Positions 23,961 to 32,665 of a stretch of DNA of 64,000 bases are shown here, piece after piece; positions within the stretch are counted from its first letter, which is position 1; the number at the start of each line of letters is the position of its first letter. The position numbers and the translations under genes are program-made. Below the pieces are notes generated by a model that worked only from the letters and a program-made list of their open reading frames with translations, searched no databases and was not told the origin of the DNA. Location: contig JBGAKG010000013.1 in assembly GCA_044224495.1 (NCBI GenBank), positions 1 to 64,000 of the forward strand, given 5' to 3'. This DNA comes from JBGAKG01 sp044224495 (lineage in GTDB: Bacteria > Myxococcota_A > Polyangia > Polyangiales > Polyangiaceae).

Positions 23961-25310
23961 TCACCCGGCGCGTTTGACGCAGCGGAACCCGACGTTCGCG
24001 GTGGGGCCGGCGCTGGAGCTCGAGCGCATCGAGGAGCGGGCGAAGCCGAGCGGGCCGTCCCACATGCCGCCGCGGATCGTGGCCTCGACGCCGCCGGTCA
24101 CGCAGCGAGGGTTCACGAGCACGGGCGGAGAGCTCCAGCACGGCGCGCTGAAACGTGCGTAGTCGTCGAGCACCCACTCGGAGAGGTTCCCGCCGAGGCG
24201 ACGGATTCCGGCGGGGGCAACGGTCACGTCGAGCGTCGGGGTGTCGAGCGGCTCGGGTCCGACGGGCGTGGTGACGCCGGAGCGGCACGACGCGGGGAAG
24301 CCGAGCGACGCTTCGCCGCGCGCGACGACGGCGTGCGCGCAGACGTCGTCGCCGTCGCCCCACGGAAAGCGCGTGGCGAGAGCGCCGTTCACTGCGGCCG
24401 CGGCGAACTGCGCTTCGGTCGGGAGCGTCTTGCCTTCGGCTTCGCAGAGGCGCGTGGCGAGCGCGCGGTTCACGCAGGCGAGCGGTTCGCCGTCGTGCGT
24501 GCCGTCTTGGGCGCCGCGCCAGGGGCAGTAGAAGGTGGCGTCGAAGGGGTTGTCGCCGTGGAGCACGGGCTCGCTGGAGACCTTGCCGCTCCGGATCAGA
24601 GTGCGAGCGCGCCCGACGGAGAACTCGTCCTGATCGATGTAGTATGCATCGACCCGGGCGAGGCGTTCGGTCGGGTCGCCGACGTCGAGCGGGTTGCCGA
24701 GGAAGAAGAGCCCCGTCGGTCCACAGCGCATGCCGGGCGGGGCGGCAGCTCCGTCGCAGGGCGCGGTCGCGGCGTCCGGCCAGGAGCCGGGGTTCACGGT
24801 CGGATCGCCGTCGCCGCCGGCGATGGCGCCGAGGTCGGCGAGCGCACCCGTCGAAGGGTCGCAGGCGTGGTCCCGATCGGAGGCGATGCCGAAGCAGCTC
24901 ATTCGGAGCTCGAGCGCGAGGTGCGTGGGGACGCTCGGAGCCGCGGCGGGGAGGCGAGCGACGGCATCGATCGTCGTGCTCGGCGGCGGGAGCCCGGCGG
25001 GGCCCAACGAGCGCGCGCGATGGAGGCGCGCGCGCACGCGGAGCGGCGCCGCCGTCGCGGGGGGCACGATCCCGAAGCTCACCGGAAACACGGTCGGCGC
25101 GTGCACGTCGACGAAGCGACGGCAGTCGGTGCAAGCGAGCTGGCCGTCGTCGTCGGTGATTTCGACCATGAGCCGATCGCCGACGAGCGGGATTGGTGCA
25201 TCGGTTCGGACGGTGATGAGCCACTGGCCGCGCGCCTCGGGGGAGCCGCACGCGATCCACGACGCGCCGAGGGCGCATGCGAGCACGCCCAGCACGCGGC
25301 GCGGCGTCAC
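23961..25310 (-). CDS. FGE-sulfatase-fold lipoprotein (second of a tandem pair)
   Basis: The GTG start overlaps the stop of the upstream paralogue (GTGA). The 449-residue product has a lipobox IAC (near residue 16), an N-terminal beta domain of about 120 residues, and a C-terminal formylglycine-generating-enzyme-type (SUMF1) domain from about residue 190. Landmarks are YYIDQDEFSVGRAR, NRALATRLCEAEGKTLPTEAQF, RFPWGDGDDVC, LGGNLSEWVLDD and the closing VGFRCVKRAG. The segment where active FGE has its catalytic Cys pair reads RGGMWDGPLGFARSSMRSSS and lacks Cys, so sulfatase activation is unlikely; a binding or structural role is more probable. Such lipoproteins are frequent in myxobacteria. Confidence 0.82.
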   Translation of the reverse strand: MTPRRVLGVLACALGASWIACGSPEARGQWLITVRTDAPIPLVGDRLMVEITDDDGQLACTDCRRFVDVHAPTVFPVSFGIVPPATAAPLRVRARLHRARSLGPAGLPPPSTTIDAVARLPAAAPSVPTHLALELRMSCFGIASDRDHACDPSTGALADLGAIAGGDGDPTVNPGSWPDAATAPCDGAAAPPGMRCGPTGLFFLGNPLDVGDPTERLARVDAYYIDQDEFSVGRARTLIRSGKVSSEPVLHGDNPFDATFYCPWRGAQDGTHDGEPLACVNRALATRLCEAEGKTLPTEAQFAAAAVNGALATRFPWGDGDDVCAHAVVARGEASLGFPASCRSGVTTPVGPEPLDTPTLDVTVAPAGIRRLGGNLSEWVLDDYARFSAPCWSSPPVLVNPRCVTGGVEATIRGGMWDGPLGFARSSMRSSSSAGPTANVGFRCVKRAG

Positions 25311-26755
25311 GGCTTGGTCTCCGGGTAGACGCAGCGAAAGCCGATCGTGGAGGACTCGCTGGTCCAGGAACGGCGCAACGATGATGCCGAGATGTCGTAG
25401 CCGCTGCTGAAGTCGCCGCCCTTCGTGAGCGTGGTGGCGAGGGCGGGTGGCGGTGGGGGCGGCGGAGCGCAGACGCCGTTCGCGACGATCCCGGGACCCC
25501 ACGCCGCCGCGCACGCAGGGGTGCCGACGAACGTCTCGCCGATCAGCTCCGCGACGCTGCCACCCAGATCGAGCACGCCGTTCATCGAGACATCGACGCC
25601 GACCGGGCATCCGGTCGCGTTCTTGTGGGAGCCCACGGGCTCGAGGCGCGGCCCGGCGCAGAAGCCGTCGCGCGCCACGCTCGCGGTGCAGCACGATGGC
25701 TCGGCCTCGCCCCACGGGAACGTGCGGCCCAGGCCCGGTCCACGCGCGGCGTGCTCCCACTCGGCCTCGGTGGGGAGTCGTCCGCCCTCGAGCGCGCAGA
25801 GCTCGGCGGCGAGGGTGGGGGTCAAGCAGTTGAGCGGGAGCTCGTCGTTGGCAGGATCGTCGACTCCGGCGAACGAGCAGTCCTGGCGGGAAGGGAACGG
25901 CGCGGGCTGCTTCGGCAGCGTCGCGATGGGCGTGAACCCTGCGCGGAGGTGCTGGCGAAATCGGCCCACCGTGTACTCGGTCGGATCCATGTAGAGGGGG
26001 GAGACCACGGCGAGTCGGAGCGGGAACGGCGCCTCCAGTTGATCGACGAGCCCGAAGAAGCGGTGGTCACCCAAGACGACGAGCCCGCCCGGGATGCAGG
26101 GGGCATCGTTGCGCTTGGCCTGAGCGCATGGCCACACGGTCGCGGCGCGCCAGGTCGATGCGAGGGACGGCGCGCCGACGGGGACCTCGCCGACGCTCGC
26201 CGATGCGACCACGTTCGCGAAGCCGTCGAGCGTCGCGCCGTCGATGCAGGTTCGACCGGCGGTGACCGACGAAGGACGCCCGAGGCAGTCGCCGCGGAGC
26301 TCGACCCGACGCCGATCGATCGGATGGCTCGGGTCGCTGGGCCCGGGGAGGTCGATCACGCGGTCCACGAACACCGGATCGGCCCCCGCGCCGCTGGCGG
26401 CGGAGCTCGCGCGAAACGCGCGCACGCGCACGCGTGCCGGCCCGACCACGCCGAGCGAGAGCGGCCAGTCGTCGGGGTTGGCGACCAGGAGCTCGCGCGA
26501 GGCGCGGAGCGACGTGCCCGACGGATCGAAGACCTCGATCTGGAGCGAGTCGATCGCCGCGAGCCGATTGAGCTCGCGTGGGTCGCCCCAGATCGGGAGA
26601 TCGGTGTCGATGACGAGGACGGTCTGTGACCGCGTCTCCGGCTCCGCGCAGGAGCTCGATGCGGCGGCGCACGCGAGCACGAGCCCCGCGCCACGGCCCA
26701 AGGCCGAGGAGCGCAGGAGGCGAGCGCCCGGCCGGAATGTCCGAAACCGCATCAT
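25307..26755 (-). CDS. FGE-sulfatase-fold lipoprotein (first of a tandem pair)
   Basis: Starts at the MMRFRTF methionine pair. The 482-residue protein has a lipobox-like SSSCAEP (near Cys36), an N-terminal domain with ELLVANPDDWPLSLGVVGP that parallels the next gene, and a C-terminal FGE-type domain: SPLYMDPTEYTVGRFRQHL, ALEGGRLPTEAEWEHAARG, RTFPWGEAEPSCC, LDLGGSVAEL, GGDFSSGYD and IGFRCVYPE. As in its paralogue, the Cys pair expected of a catalytic FGE is missing. A Pro run (seven Pro) lies before the last strand. The pair overlaps by 4 nt and looks like a tandem duplication. Divergent from 26789-27478, 33 bp apart. Confidence 0.82.
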   Translation of the reverse strand: MMRFRTFRPGARLLRSSALGRGAGLVLACAAASSSCAEPETRSQTVLVIDTDLPIWGDPRELNRLAAIDSLQIEVFDPSGTSLRASRELLVANPDDWPLSLGVVGPARVRVRAFRASSAASGAGADPVFVDRVIDLPGPSDPSHPIDRRRVELRGDCLGRPSSVTAGRTCIDGATLDGFANVVASASVGEVPVGAPSLASTWRAATVWPCAQAKRNDAPCIPGGLVVLGDHRFFGLVDQLEAPFPLRLAVVSPLYMDPTEYTVGRFRQHLRAGFTPIATLPKQPAPFPSRQDCSFAGVDDPANDELPLNCLTPTLAAELCALEGGRLPTEAEWEHAARGPGLGRTFPWGEAEPSCCTASVARDGFCAGPRLEPVGSHKNATGCPVGVDVSMNGVLDLGGSVAELIGETFVGTPACAAAWGPGIVANGVCAPPPPPPPALATTLTKGGDFSSGYDISASSLRRSWTSESSTIGFRCVYPETKP

Positions 26756-26788
26756 CGGCAGGCTTAGCCCGTGTGGTAGCGTCCGTCC

Positions 26789-27478
26789 ATGGATCGACGG
26801 TGGCGGACGGGCGGGGAGCTTGCAGTGTGCATGGTGCTCGTGGGCGCTTCGCTCTGGGCGTGCTCGACCGAATCGACCTCTCCGCCCGCGGACGGCGGCT
26901 TCGTCTACGCCGACGGGGCGGCGCCCGACGCCGACGGGGGAGCGGCCGACGCCATCGCGGATGCCAGCAAATCGCTGCCGTACCCGCTCACGCAGAGCTG
27001 TGGTGCGCCGACCTTGCCGGACAAATGTCGCGCGTGCCGCGAGGCGCACTGCTGCCAGAGCTACACCACGGTCTTCGCGACGGACGCGGGGAACGTGCTC
27101 GCGGATTGCATCATCGCTTGCTCCAACGCGGATGCCGCGCAGGAGCCCTGCTACGCGAGCTGCTTCGGGAACACCCCGTCGGAGACGCAGCACGTGCTCG
27201 ATCACCTCGCCTGTCTCACCCAGAACTGCGCGGTGGAGTGCGGCGGCGGCTCGAACGCGTGCGTCAACTGCATGGGGGCGAGCTGCCCCGCGGAGCGTGC
27301 TGCGTGCTCGCTCGATCGCGACTGCTTCCTCGCCGGCACGTGCGTAGCCGACTGCCCGAACGGCGATCTGACCTGCACCGAGGCGTGCGTGAAGAAGTAC
27401 CCGCCGGCGTCGCAGAAGCTCATCGAGACCCAGACGGTCTGCAGCACGAAGTACTGCAAGCCGCAGTGCTCGCCGTAG
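26789..27478 (+). CDS. Cysteine-rich lipoprotein of unknown function
   Basis: The 229-residue product has a signal peptide with lipobox LWAC (Cys25), an Asp/Gly/Ala-rich linker typical of this genome, and a C-terminal domain with more than 20 Cys in short spacings (CRACREAHCC, CNCMGASC). It is similar in plan to the protein at 11678-12430 and probably heavily disulphide-bonded at the cell surface. No enzymatic motif is visible. A hairpin follows the stop codon within 7 nt. Confidence 0.72.
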   Translation: MDRRWRTGGELAVCMVLVGASLWACSTESTSPPADGGFVYADGAAPDADGGAADAIADASKSLPYPLTQSCGAPTLPDKCRACREAHCCQSYTTVFATDAGNVLADCIIACSNADAAQEPCYASCFGNTPSETQHVLDHLACLTQNCAVECGGGSNACVNCMGASCPAERAACSLDRDCFLAGTCVADCPNGDLTCTEACVKKYPPASQKLIETQTVCSTKYCKPQCSP

Positions 27479-27484
27479 CGGCGC

Positions 27485-27525
27485 TGCGCGCTGCGTCAAC
27501 TGCAGTGCGCAACGTTCTACGCTTT
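27485..27525 (+). terminator. Hairpin terminator candidate
   Basis: TGCGCGCTGC (27485-27494) pairs with GCAGTGCGCA (27502-27511), 10 bp with one G-U, loop of 7 nt. The nearest T-rich run (CTTTTCC) starts about 20 nt later, so termination would be weak. It sits right after the Cys-rich lipoprotein gene and before the malic enzyme gene. Confidence 0.4.
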
Positions 27526-27562
27526 TCCCCGAGCACGATGGAGGTGTAGACCACTCCTCCTC

Positions 27563-29281
27563 ATGCCGCGCCTCTCTCGCTACTTCGAAACGCGTCGCGA
27601 CGCGTCCGGTGTCCACCGCCTCGTCGTGAAGCTCACCGGCATCCCGCTCCTTCGCCTCGCGGCGACGAACAAGGGAACGGCGTTCAGCGAAGAGGAGCGC
27701 GCGTTGCTCGGGCTCGACGGGCTCCTCCCGCCGCACGTGAGCACGCTCGAAGATCAGGTCGCGCGGAACTACGGCGCGTTCGTCCGCGAGCCCAATGCGC
27801 TCGCGAAGTACCAGTTCCTCCGCGCTCTCCAGGAGCGGAACGAGACGCTCTTCTACGCGCTCCTCGAGCAGCACCTCGGCGAAATGCTGCCGATCATCTA
27901 CACGCCGACCGTCGGCGACGCGGTGAAGAACTTCCACGCGATCTACCAGAGCGCGCGCGGCGTCTCGTTCTCGCCGAAGAACATCGCCCGCGCGAAGCAG
28001 GTGATGGACAACTGCTTCTACGACGACGTGCGCATGATCGTGGCGACCGACTCGTCGGCGATCCTCGGCATCGGCGATCAGGGGTACGGTGGGCTCGCGA
28101 TTGCGATCGGGAAGCTCGCGCTCTACACCGCCGGCGGCGGAGTCTCCCCGTGGCGCTCGCTCCCGGTCGGCCTCGACGTGGGCACCGATCGCGACGACCT
28201 CGTGAAGACGCCCTCGTACCTCGGCGTGCGCCAGCGCCGCCTCAAGGGGCCCGAGTACCTCGAGTTCATGGATCGCTTCGTCGACGCCGTTCGCGAGCGC
28301 TACCCGCGCGCGATCCTCCAGTGGGAGGATCTCTCGAAGGACGCTGCGTTCACGGTGCTCGAGCGCTACCGGAAGCGGCTCCCGTCGTTCAACGACGACA
28401 TCCAGGGGACCGGCGCGGTGTGCCTCGCTGGCGTCCTCTCGGCGTGCAAGCTGATCGGGGTCCCGCTCCGCGACCAGAAGGTGATCGTCTACGGCGCCGG
28501 CGCCGGTGGCGGCGGGGTCGCGTGGGAGATCGTGCGCGGGCTGATGGCCGAGGGCCTCTCCCAAGCGGAGGCGCTCGAGCGCGTCTACGTGCTCGACTCG
28601 AAGGGCCTGCTCCTCGATGACCGCGCGATGGAGGACTACAAGAAGCCCTTCGCGCGCTCTCGCGCTTCGATCGCGGGCTGGGAGATCACGGGGACGCCGA
28701 CGCTGCTCGACGTCATCCAGAAGACGAAGGCCTCGATCCTCCTCGGCCTGTCCGGCCAGCCGGGCACGTTCACGGAGGAGATCGTGCGCGCGGTGGGCAA
28801 GAACGCCTTGCGCCCGGTCGTGTTCGCGCTCTCGAACCCCACCTCGTCCTGCGAGGCGCAGCCGGCCGACATCCTGACCTGGACCGAAGGCCGCGCGATC
28901 GTCGCCACCGGCAGCCCGTTCGAGGACGTGGTGTACGGCGGCCAGTCCTACCCGATCGGGCAAGGCAACAACGCATTCATCTTCCCGGGGCTCGGCTTCG
29001 GCGCCATCCTCGCGCAGGCGCGCGAGATCACGGACGCGATGGTAATGGCCGCGTCACGCGGGCTCGCCGACTACACGGCCGAGCATCACCTCGCTTCGGG
29101 GCTCGTGTATCCGCCGGTCGAAGAGCTGCGCGAGGTCGCCGTCCACGTCGCGGCGCGCGTCATCGTGCAGGCGATCGCCGATGGCGTCGCTCAGTCGACG
29201 AAGGTGCGGCCCGAGGACGCCGTCGCCTACGTGCGGACGAAGATGTGGCAGGCGAAGTACCTGCCGTTCGCGACGGAGTGA
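27563..29281 (+). CDS. maeA: NAD-dependent malic enzyme
   Basis: A 572-residue large-type malic enzyme converting malate to pyruvate and CO2 with reduction of NAD(P). Visible signatures are YTPTVGDAVKNF (about 112-123), the Tyr/Lys active-site region, SLPVGLDVGTDRDDL, QWEDLSKDAAF with the metal-binding acid, LPSFNDDIQGTGAV (the malic enzyme signature), a Rossmann motif GAGAGGGGVAW, and FALSNPTSSCE. Length and motifs match the MaeA/SfcA group, not the short bacterial type. NAD preference is by family. It links the TCA cycle to pyruvate. Convergent with the AraC-type regulator, 15 nt apart. Confidence 0.93.
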   Translation: MPRLSRYFETRRDASGVHRLVVKLTGIPLLRLAATNKGTAFSEEERALLGLDGLLPPHVSTLEDQVARNYGAFVREPNALAKYQFLRALQERNETLFYALLEQHLGEMLPIIYTPTVGDAVKNFHAIYQSARGVSFSPKNIARAKQVMDNCFYDDVRMIVATDSSAILGIGDQGYGGLAIAIGKLALYTAGGGVSPWRSLPVGLDVGTDRDDLVKTPSYLGVRQRRLKGPEYLEFMDRFVDAVRERYPRAILQWEDLSKDAAFTVLERYRKRLPSFNDDIQGTGAVCLAGVLSACKLIGVPLRDQKVIVYGAGAGGGGVAWEIVRGLMAEGLSQAEALERVYVLDSKGLLLDDRAMEDYKKPFARSRASIAGWEITGTPTLLDVIQKTKASILLGLSGQPGTFTEEIVRAVGKNALRPVVFALSNPTSSCEAQPADILTWTEGRAIVATGSPFEDVVYGGQSYPIGQGNNAFIFPGLGFGAILAQAREITDAMVMAASRGLADYTAEHHLASGLVYPPVEELREVAVHVAARVIVQAIADGVAQSTKVRPEDAVAYVRTKMWQAKYLPFATE

Positions 29282-29296
29282 GCGGGCGGCCTCCGC

Positions 29297-30187
29297 TCAC
29301 GCCACCGCGCGGAGCGGCAGCGCGGGCTCCCGGCGGACGACCGACGGGGAGGGGACCGACCACTGCGCGAAGAAGCGCGCGAGGCAGGTGCTGCTGCTGA
29401 GACCGACCTCGTCGGCGACCTCGCCGATCGTGAGCTCGGGCAGGCTCAGGAGCGCGAGCGCCAGGCGCAGGCGCCAGCGGTTCCGCACGTCGCGCCAACC
29501 GCGAGCGTCGATCCCGTACCGCTCACTGAACGTGCCGAGCACGCGGTGGAGCTGGCGCGGCGAGAGGTTCGCGTCGTCGCTGAGGTGCGAGATCGAGCCC
29601 TTGTGCTTCAAGTCGCGGAACTGCTCCGCGAGCGCCGCGCCGAGGCGGAGGTCGCGCGCGGTGGGACCGCCTTCGAGCCGGCGCGCAGCTTCCGGGAGCG
29701 CGATCCCCAGCGCGGCCAGCGCCGCGCCGACGTGCTCGAAGAACGTGCGCTGGACCGCGCCGTCGTCGCCGACTCGGTCGAGCTCTGCGGCGAGCGACGC
29801 GAGGACGGCTCCCCCCGCGACGAGGCGCGGGTGCTCGAGCTCCGCGGCCGCCCACGTGATCTCGAGCACGCGCGCCCGCTCGAACCGCGCCGTGGCGACC
29901 CAGCTCTGGGGCGCGACGAGCGTCGTCCCCGGTCCGAGGCGCGCGGTCGTGCGGTTGCCACGGAGCACCACCGTCCCGGAGACGACGTGGAGCACCGTCA
30001 TGAACGGCGCGCGCGCCGGCGGCATCGGCGCACCCCACCCGTCGTCCACCACGAGGCCGCGGCACTCGACCGTGCGGACCCGAAGCTCGGGCCGCGCGAG
30101 GAGCGTGATCGCGAGCGAGGCCGCGGCGCGGCGGCAACGGTACGAGAAGTCGAGCTTCACGGCGCAGGGGGTGGCGGCGAGGGGCAT
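29297..30187 (-). CDS. AraC-family transcriptional regulator
   Basis: A 296-residue regulator. The N-terminal part (about residues 10-125) is cupin-like, with APFMTVLHVVSGTVVLRGNRT and GPGTTLVAPQSW, the usual effector-sensing beta barrel. The C-terminal two-helix-turn-helix domain spans about 195-285, with ISHLSDDANLSPRQLHRVL and LTIGEVADEVGLSSSTCLARFF, the canonical second helix-turn-helix. The ligand is unknown. It is divergent from the kinase gene at 30342, separated by a region with a long imperfect inverted repeat that could be its binding site. Confidence 0.85.
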   Translation of the reverse strand: MPLAATPCAVKLDFSYRCRRAAASLAITLLARPELRVRTVECRGLVVDDGWGAPMPPARAPFMTVLHVVSGTVVLRGNRTTARLGPGTTLVAPQSWVATARFERARVLEITWAAAELEHPRLVAGGAVLASLAAELDRVGDDGAVQRTFFEHVGAALAALGIALPEAARRLEGGPTARDLRLGAALAEQFRDLKHKGSISHLSDDANLSPRQLHRVLGTFSERYGIDARGWRDVRNRWRLRLALALLSLPELTIGEVADEVGLSSSTCLARFFAQWSVPSPSVVRREPALPLRAVA

Positions 30188-30253
30188 GCTCCGGGCTACT
30201 GCACGCCCCGGGCCGACCCACGGGACCCTGGATTTTCGAGGGTTCCAGCCCCG

Positions 30254-30305
30254 TTGCGCACCGAATCGAGCGGACCTTGCTCGATGTTGAGCAGATTCGG
30301 CGCAA
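30254..30305. promoter_or_regulatory. Nested inverted repeat between AraC-type regulator and kinase
   Basis: TTGCG-CA-CCGAATC (30254-30267) pairs with GATTCGG-CGCAA (30294-30305), 12 bp with a 2-nt bulge. Inside it TGCTC (30278-30282) pairs with GAGCA (30289-30293), which abuts the outer stem. It lies 37 nt before the kinase start. It could be an operator for the divergent regulator or a structured leader RNA. Confidence 0.4.
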
Positions 30306-30341
30306 CGCGCGCTCTCGCGTCGGTGCGCTATCCTCTCCGCG

Positions 30342-31646
30342 TTGTCACCGGGAGACGTCCTCGCTCGTCGCTACTCGCTCGTCGCACCCCTCGGCCGGGG
30401 CGGCATGGGCGAGGTGTGGAGCGCGGTGCGCCTGGACACGAAGGAGCGTGTCGCCGTGAAGGTGCTCGCCGAAGAGCTCGCCGCGAGCGAGTCCTCGCGG
30501 CGGCGCTTCCTGCGCGAGGCACGGCTCGCGTCTTCGGTGAGCCACCCCAACGTCGTCGAGATGTACGAGGTCGTCGAGGACGACGCGAAGCCGTTCCTCG
30601 TGATGGAGCTCCTCGGCGGGGAGACGCTGGGCGCGCGACTGCGGCGGAAGGGCAAGCTCGAGCTGGGTGAGCTCGCCGCGATCCTCCTCCCCGTCATCGA
30701 CGCGGTCGAGGCGGCGCACGCGGCCGGGATCGTCCACCGCGACTTGAAGCCGGAGAACATCTTCCTCGCGCGCGAGCCCGATGGCAGCGCCCGCGTCCGC
30801 GTCCTCGACTTCGGGATCGCGAAGCAGACCGAGAAGCTCGCGGAGCCGATGCACGAAGACGGGGCGACGACTGCGCCGGTCGGGACGACGGGCGCGATGA
30901 TCGGGACTCCGTTCTACATGTCGCCCGAGCAAGCGCTCGGCGAGCGCGACATCGATGCGCGCTCCGATCTCTGGGCGCTCGGGATCATCGCGTACGAGTG
31001 CGCGAGCGGGAAGCGTCCGACCGACGCAGCGACCCTCGGCGGCGTGCTCAAGATCATCGTGACCGATGGGATCGCGCCGCTGGCGGACGTCGCCCCCGGC
31101 GTCGATCCGGCCGTTGCGCGCGCCGTGATGGCGCTCCTTCGAACCGAGCGCGGCGCACGCGCGCCATCGCTCGTGGCGCTGCGGAGCGCGCTCGGCGCCG
31201 TGGGTCCGGCGACCGAGCTCGATCTGCCGGAGGAAGAAGCCCCGCGCTCGGTGCGCCTCGCCGCACCGCCGAAGCGCAGGTCCCGGTGGATCGCGGCGAC
31301 GGGCGCCGGCCTGCTCGTCGCGGGTGCGGTCGCGTTCGCGCTCTCGCGCCCCGCCGCGCCCGCCGCTTCGGACGCCACGGCGTCCGCCTCGGTCAGCGCG
31401 GTACCCGTCCAGGCCGCTCCGAGCGCCGCCGCGAGCACCTCCGCGCCGGACCAGCCTCTCGCGCCCGCACCATCGGCAACGGCGTCGAGCCCGACCCGCG
31501 TGTCCAGCGGCGCTACGCTGCGCGCGAGTGGGCGCCCCTCGGCTGGTGCCTCCGTGAGTGCGGCCGCCGCGAGCGCGTCGGCGGCTCCGGCGGTGTCCCG
31601 CGGCGCGGGCGGCCTCGTCGCGGACAATCCGTTCGCCGCCCACTGA
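30342..31646 (+). CDS. Membrane Ser/Thr protein kinase
   Basis: A TTG start is used because the kinase fold begins at once (MSPGDVLARRYSLVAPLG). The 434-residue product has a complete kinase domain (about residues 11-285): GRGGMGEV (18-25), Lys40, HRDLKPEN (132-139), DFG (156-158), GTPFYMSPEQ. One membrane helix follows (about 303-322). The C-terminal 110 residues are a low-complexity tail rich in Ala, Ser and Pro, probably outside the membrane. The PEGA/TPR protein is encoded 19 nt downstream and likely in the same operon, so it may be a partner or target. Confidence 0.92.
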   Translation: MSPGDVLARRYSLVAPLGRGGMGEVWSAVRLDTKERVAVKVLAEELAASESSRRRFLREARLASSVSHPNVVEMYEVVEDDAKPFLVMELLGGETLGARLRRKGKLELGELAAILLPVIDAVEAAHAAGIVHRDLKPENIFLAREPDGSARVRVLDFGIAKQTEKLAEPMHEDGATTAPVGTTGAMIGTPFYMSPEQALGERDIDARSDLWALGIIAYECASGKRPTDAATLGGVLKIIVTDGIAPLADVAPGVDPAVARAVMALLRTERGARAPSLVALRSALGAVGPATELDLPEEEAPRSVRLAAPPKRRSRWIAATGAGLLVAGAVAFALSRPAAPAASDATASASVSAVPVQAAPSAAASTSAPDQPLAPAPSATASSPTRVSSGATLRASGRPSAGASVSAAAASASAAPAVSRGAGGLVADNPFAAH

Positions 31647-31665
31647 TCCGAGTAGGATGGCGTCG

Positions 31666-32658
31666 ATGGCTCGGCCTCGCCTTCTTTTCGTGTCAGCGCT
31701 CGCCCTCGGTCTCGCCGCCGCCGCGCCGCTCCACGCCGAAGAGCCGACGGACGTCGCCGCGCGCGAGTACGGGCGTGGCAACGAGCTCGCGCGCGCGACG
31801 CGCTGGGCGGAGGCGCTCGGAGCGTTCGAAGCGTCGCTCGCGGCGAAGCCGCACGCGCTGACGCTCTACAACATCGGCGTCTGCGAGCGCGTCCTCGGGC
31901 GTGCGACGCGCGCGCGCGAGAAGCTTCGCCTCGCGCTCGATCGGGCGAACGCGAACCCGGGCGAGCTGCCGGCGAGCATCCGCGAAGAGGTCGAGGGGTT
32001 CCTCGCCGAGTACGCGCGGATCCTCCCGCGCGTCGCCGTCACGCTCGAGCCCGCGGACGCCGCGCTCGCCGTCGATGGCCGCCCGCTGCGCGAGCGGCGC
32101 GACGGGGACGCGCTCGTGCTCGAGGCTGGGGTCGAGGCGCCCGGGATCGGAAAGCCACCTCCTTCGGGTCGGTTCGACCTCGAGGTCGATCCCGGCTCTC
32201 ACGTCCTGACGATCACGCGCCAGGGCTACCGCGACGTCGTGCTCACGCGCGACTTCGCACCCGGCCAACGCGGCGCGCTCGATCTCGTGTTGGCGCGGCT
32301 CCCCGCGACGCTCCACGTCGCGTCGTCGGTGGTCGGCGCGCAGGTCCGCGTGAACGGCGTGGACGTCGGGTTGGCGCCGGTCGACGTCGTGCGACCGGCG
32401 GGGACCTATCACCTCGTCGTCTCGCAGAAGGGTTGGGTCTCGTTCACGAACGACGTGACGCTCGGCCCCGGCGAGGAGACGAGCCTCAAGGCGACGCTCG
32501 CCGCGGAGCGCACGCCGATCACCAAGCAGTGGTGGTTCTGGACCGGAGCCGTGGCGGTGGTCGCCGCAGCGGCGGTCGTCACCTGGTTGGTCGTGCGCCC
32601 CGCGCCGGAGCCGGCACCGTACGACGGCGGCAGCACCGGTTGGGTCGTGTTCCCCTGA
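31666..32658 (+). CDS. TPR/PEGA-domain exported membrane protein
   Basis: The ATG at 31666 has AGGA 8 nt upstream; an earlier in-frame ATG lies at 31657. A signal peptide (LGLAAAAPLHA) is followed by TPR-like helices (about residues 20-110), a beta-rich middle, and PEGA-like repeats: GSHVLTITRQGYRDV and GTYHLVVSQKGWVSF, each ending in a strand after a Gly turn. A C-terminal membrane helix lies at about 297-317 with a short tail. PEGA proteins are surface or envelope proteins of myxobacteria and planctomycetes. Located 19 nt after the kinase gene and convergent with the FHA regulator. Confidence 0.8.
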   Translation: MARPRLLFVSALALGLAAAAPLHAEEPTDVAAREYGRGNELARATRWAEALGAFEASLAAKPHALTLYNIGVCERVLGRATRAREKLRLALDRANANPGELPASIREEVEGFLAEYARILPRVAVTLEPADAALAVDGRPLRERRDGDALVLEAGVEAPGIGKPPPSGRFDLEVDPGSHVLTITRQGYRDVVLTRDFAPGQRGALDLVLARLPATLHVASSVVGAQVRVNGVDVGLAPVDVVRPAGTYHLVVSQKGWVSFTNDVTLGPGEETSLKATLAAERTPITKQWWFWTGAVAVVAAAAVVTWLVVRPAPEPAPYDGGSTGWVVFP

Positions 32659-32665
32659 GGGGCTC

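Noticed and set aside
23961..26755. Sulfatase-activating FGE enzymes
   Set aside because: The FGE-type domains lack the Cys residues expected of the catalytic site, and no sulfatase gene is adjacent.
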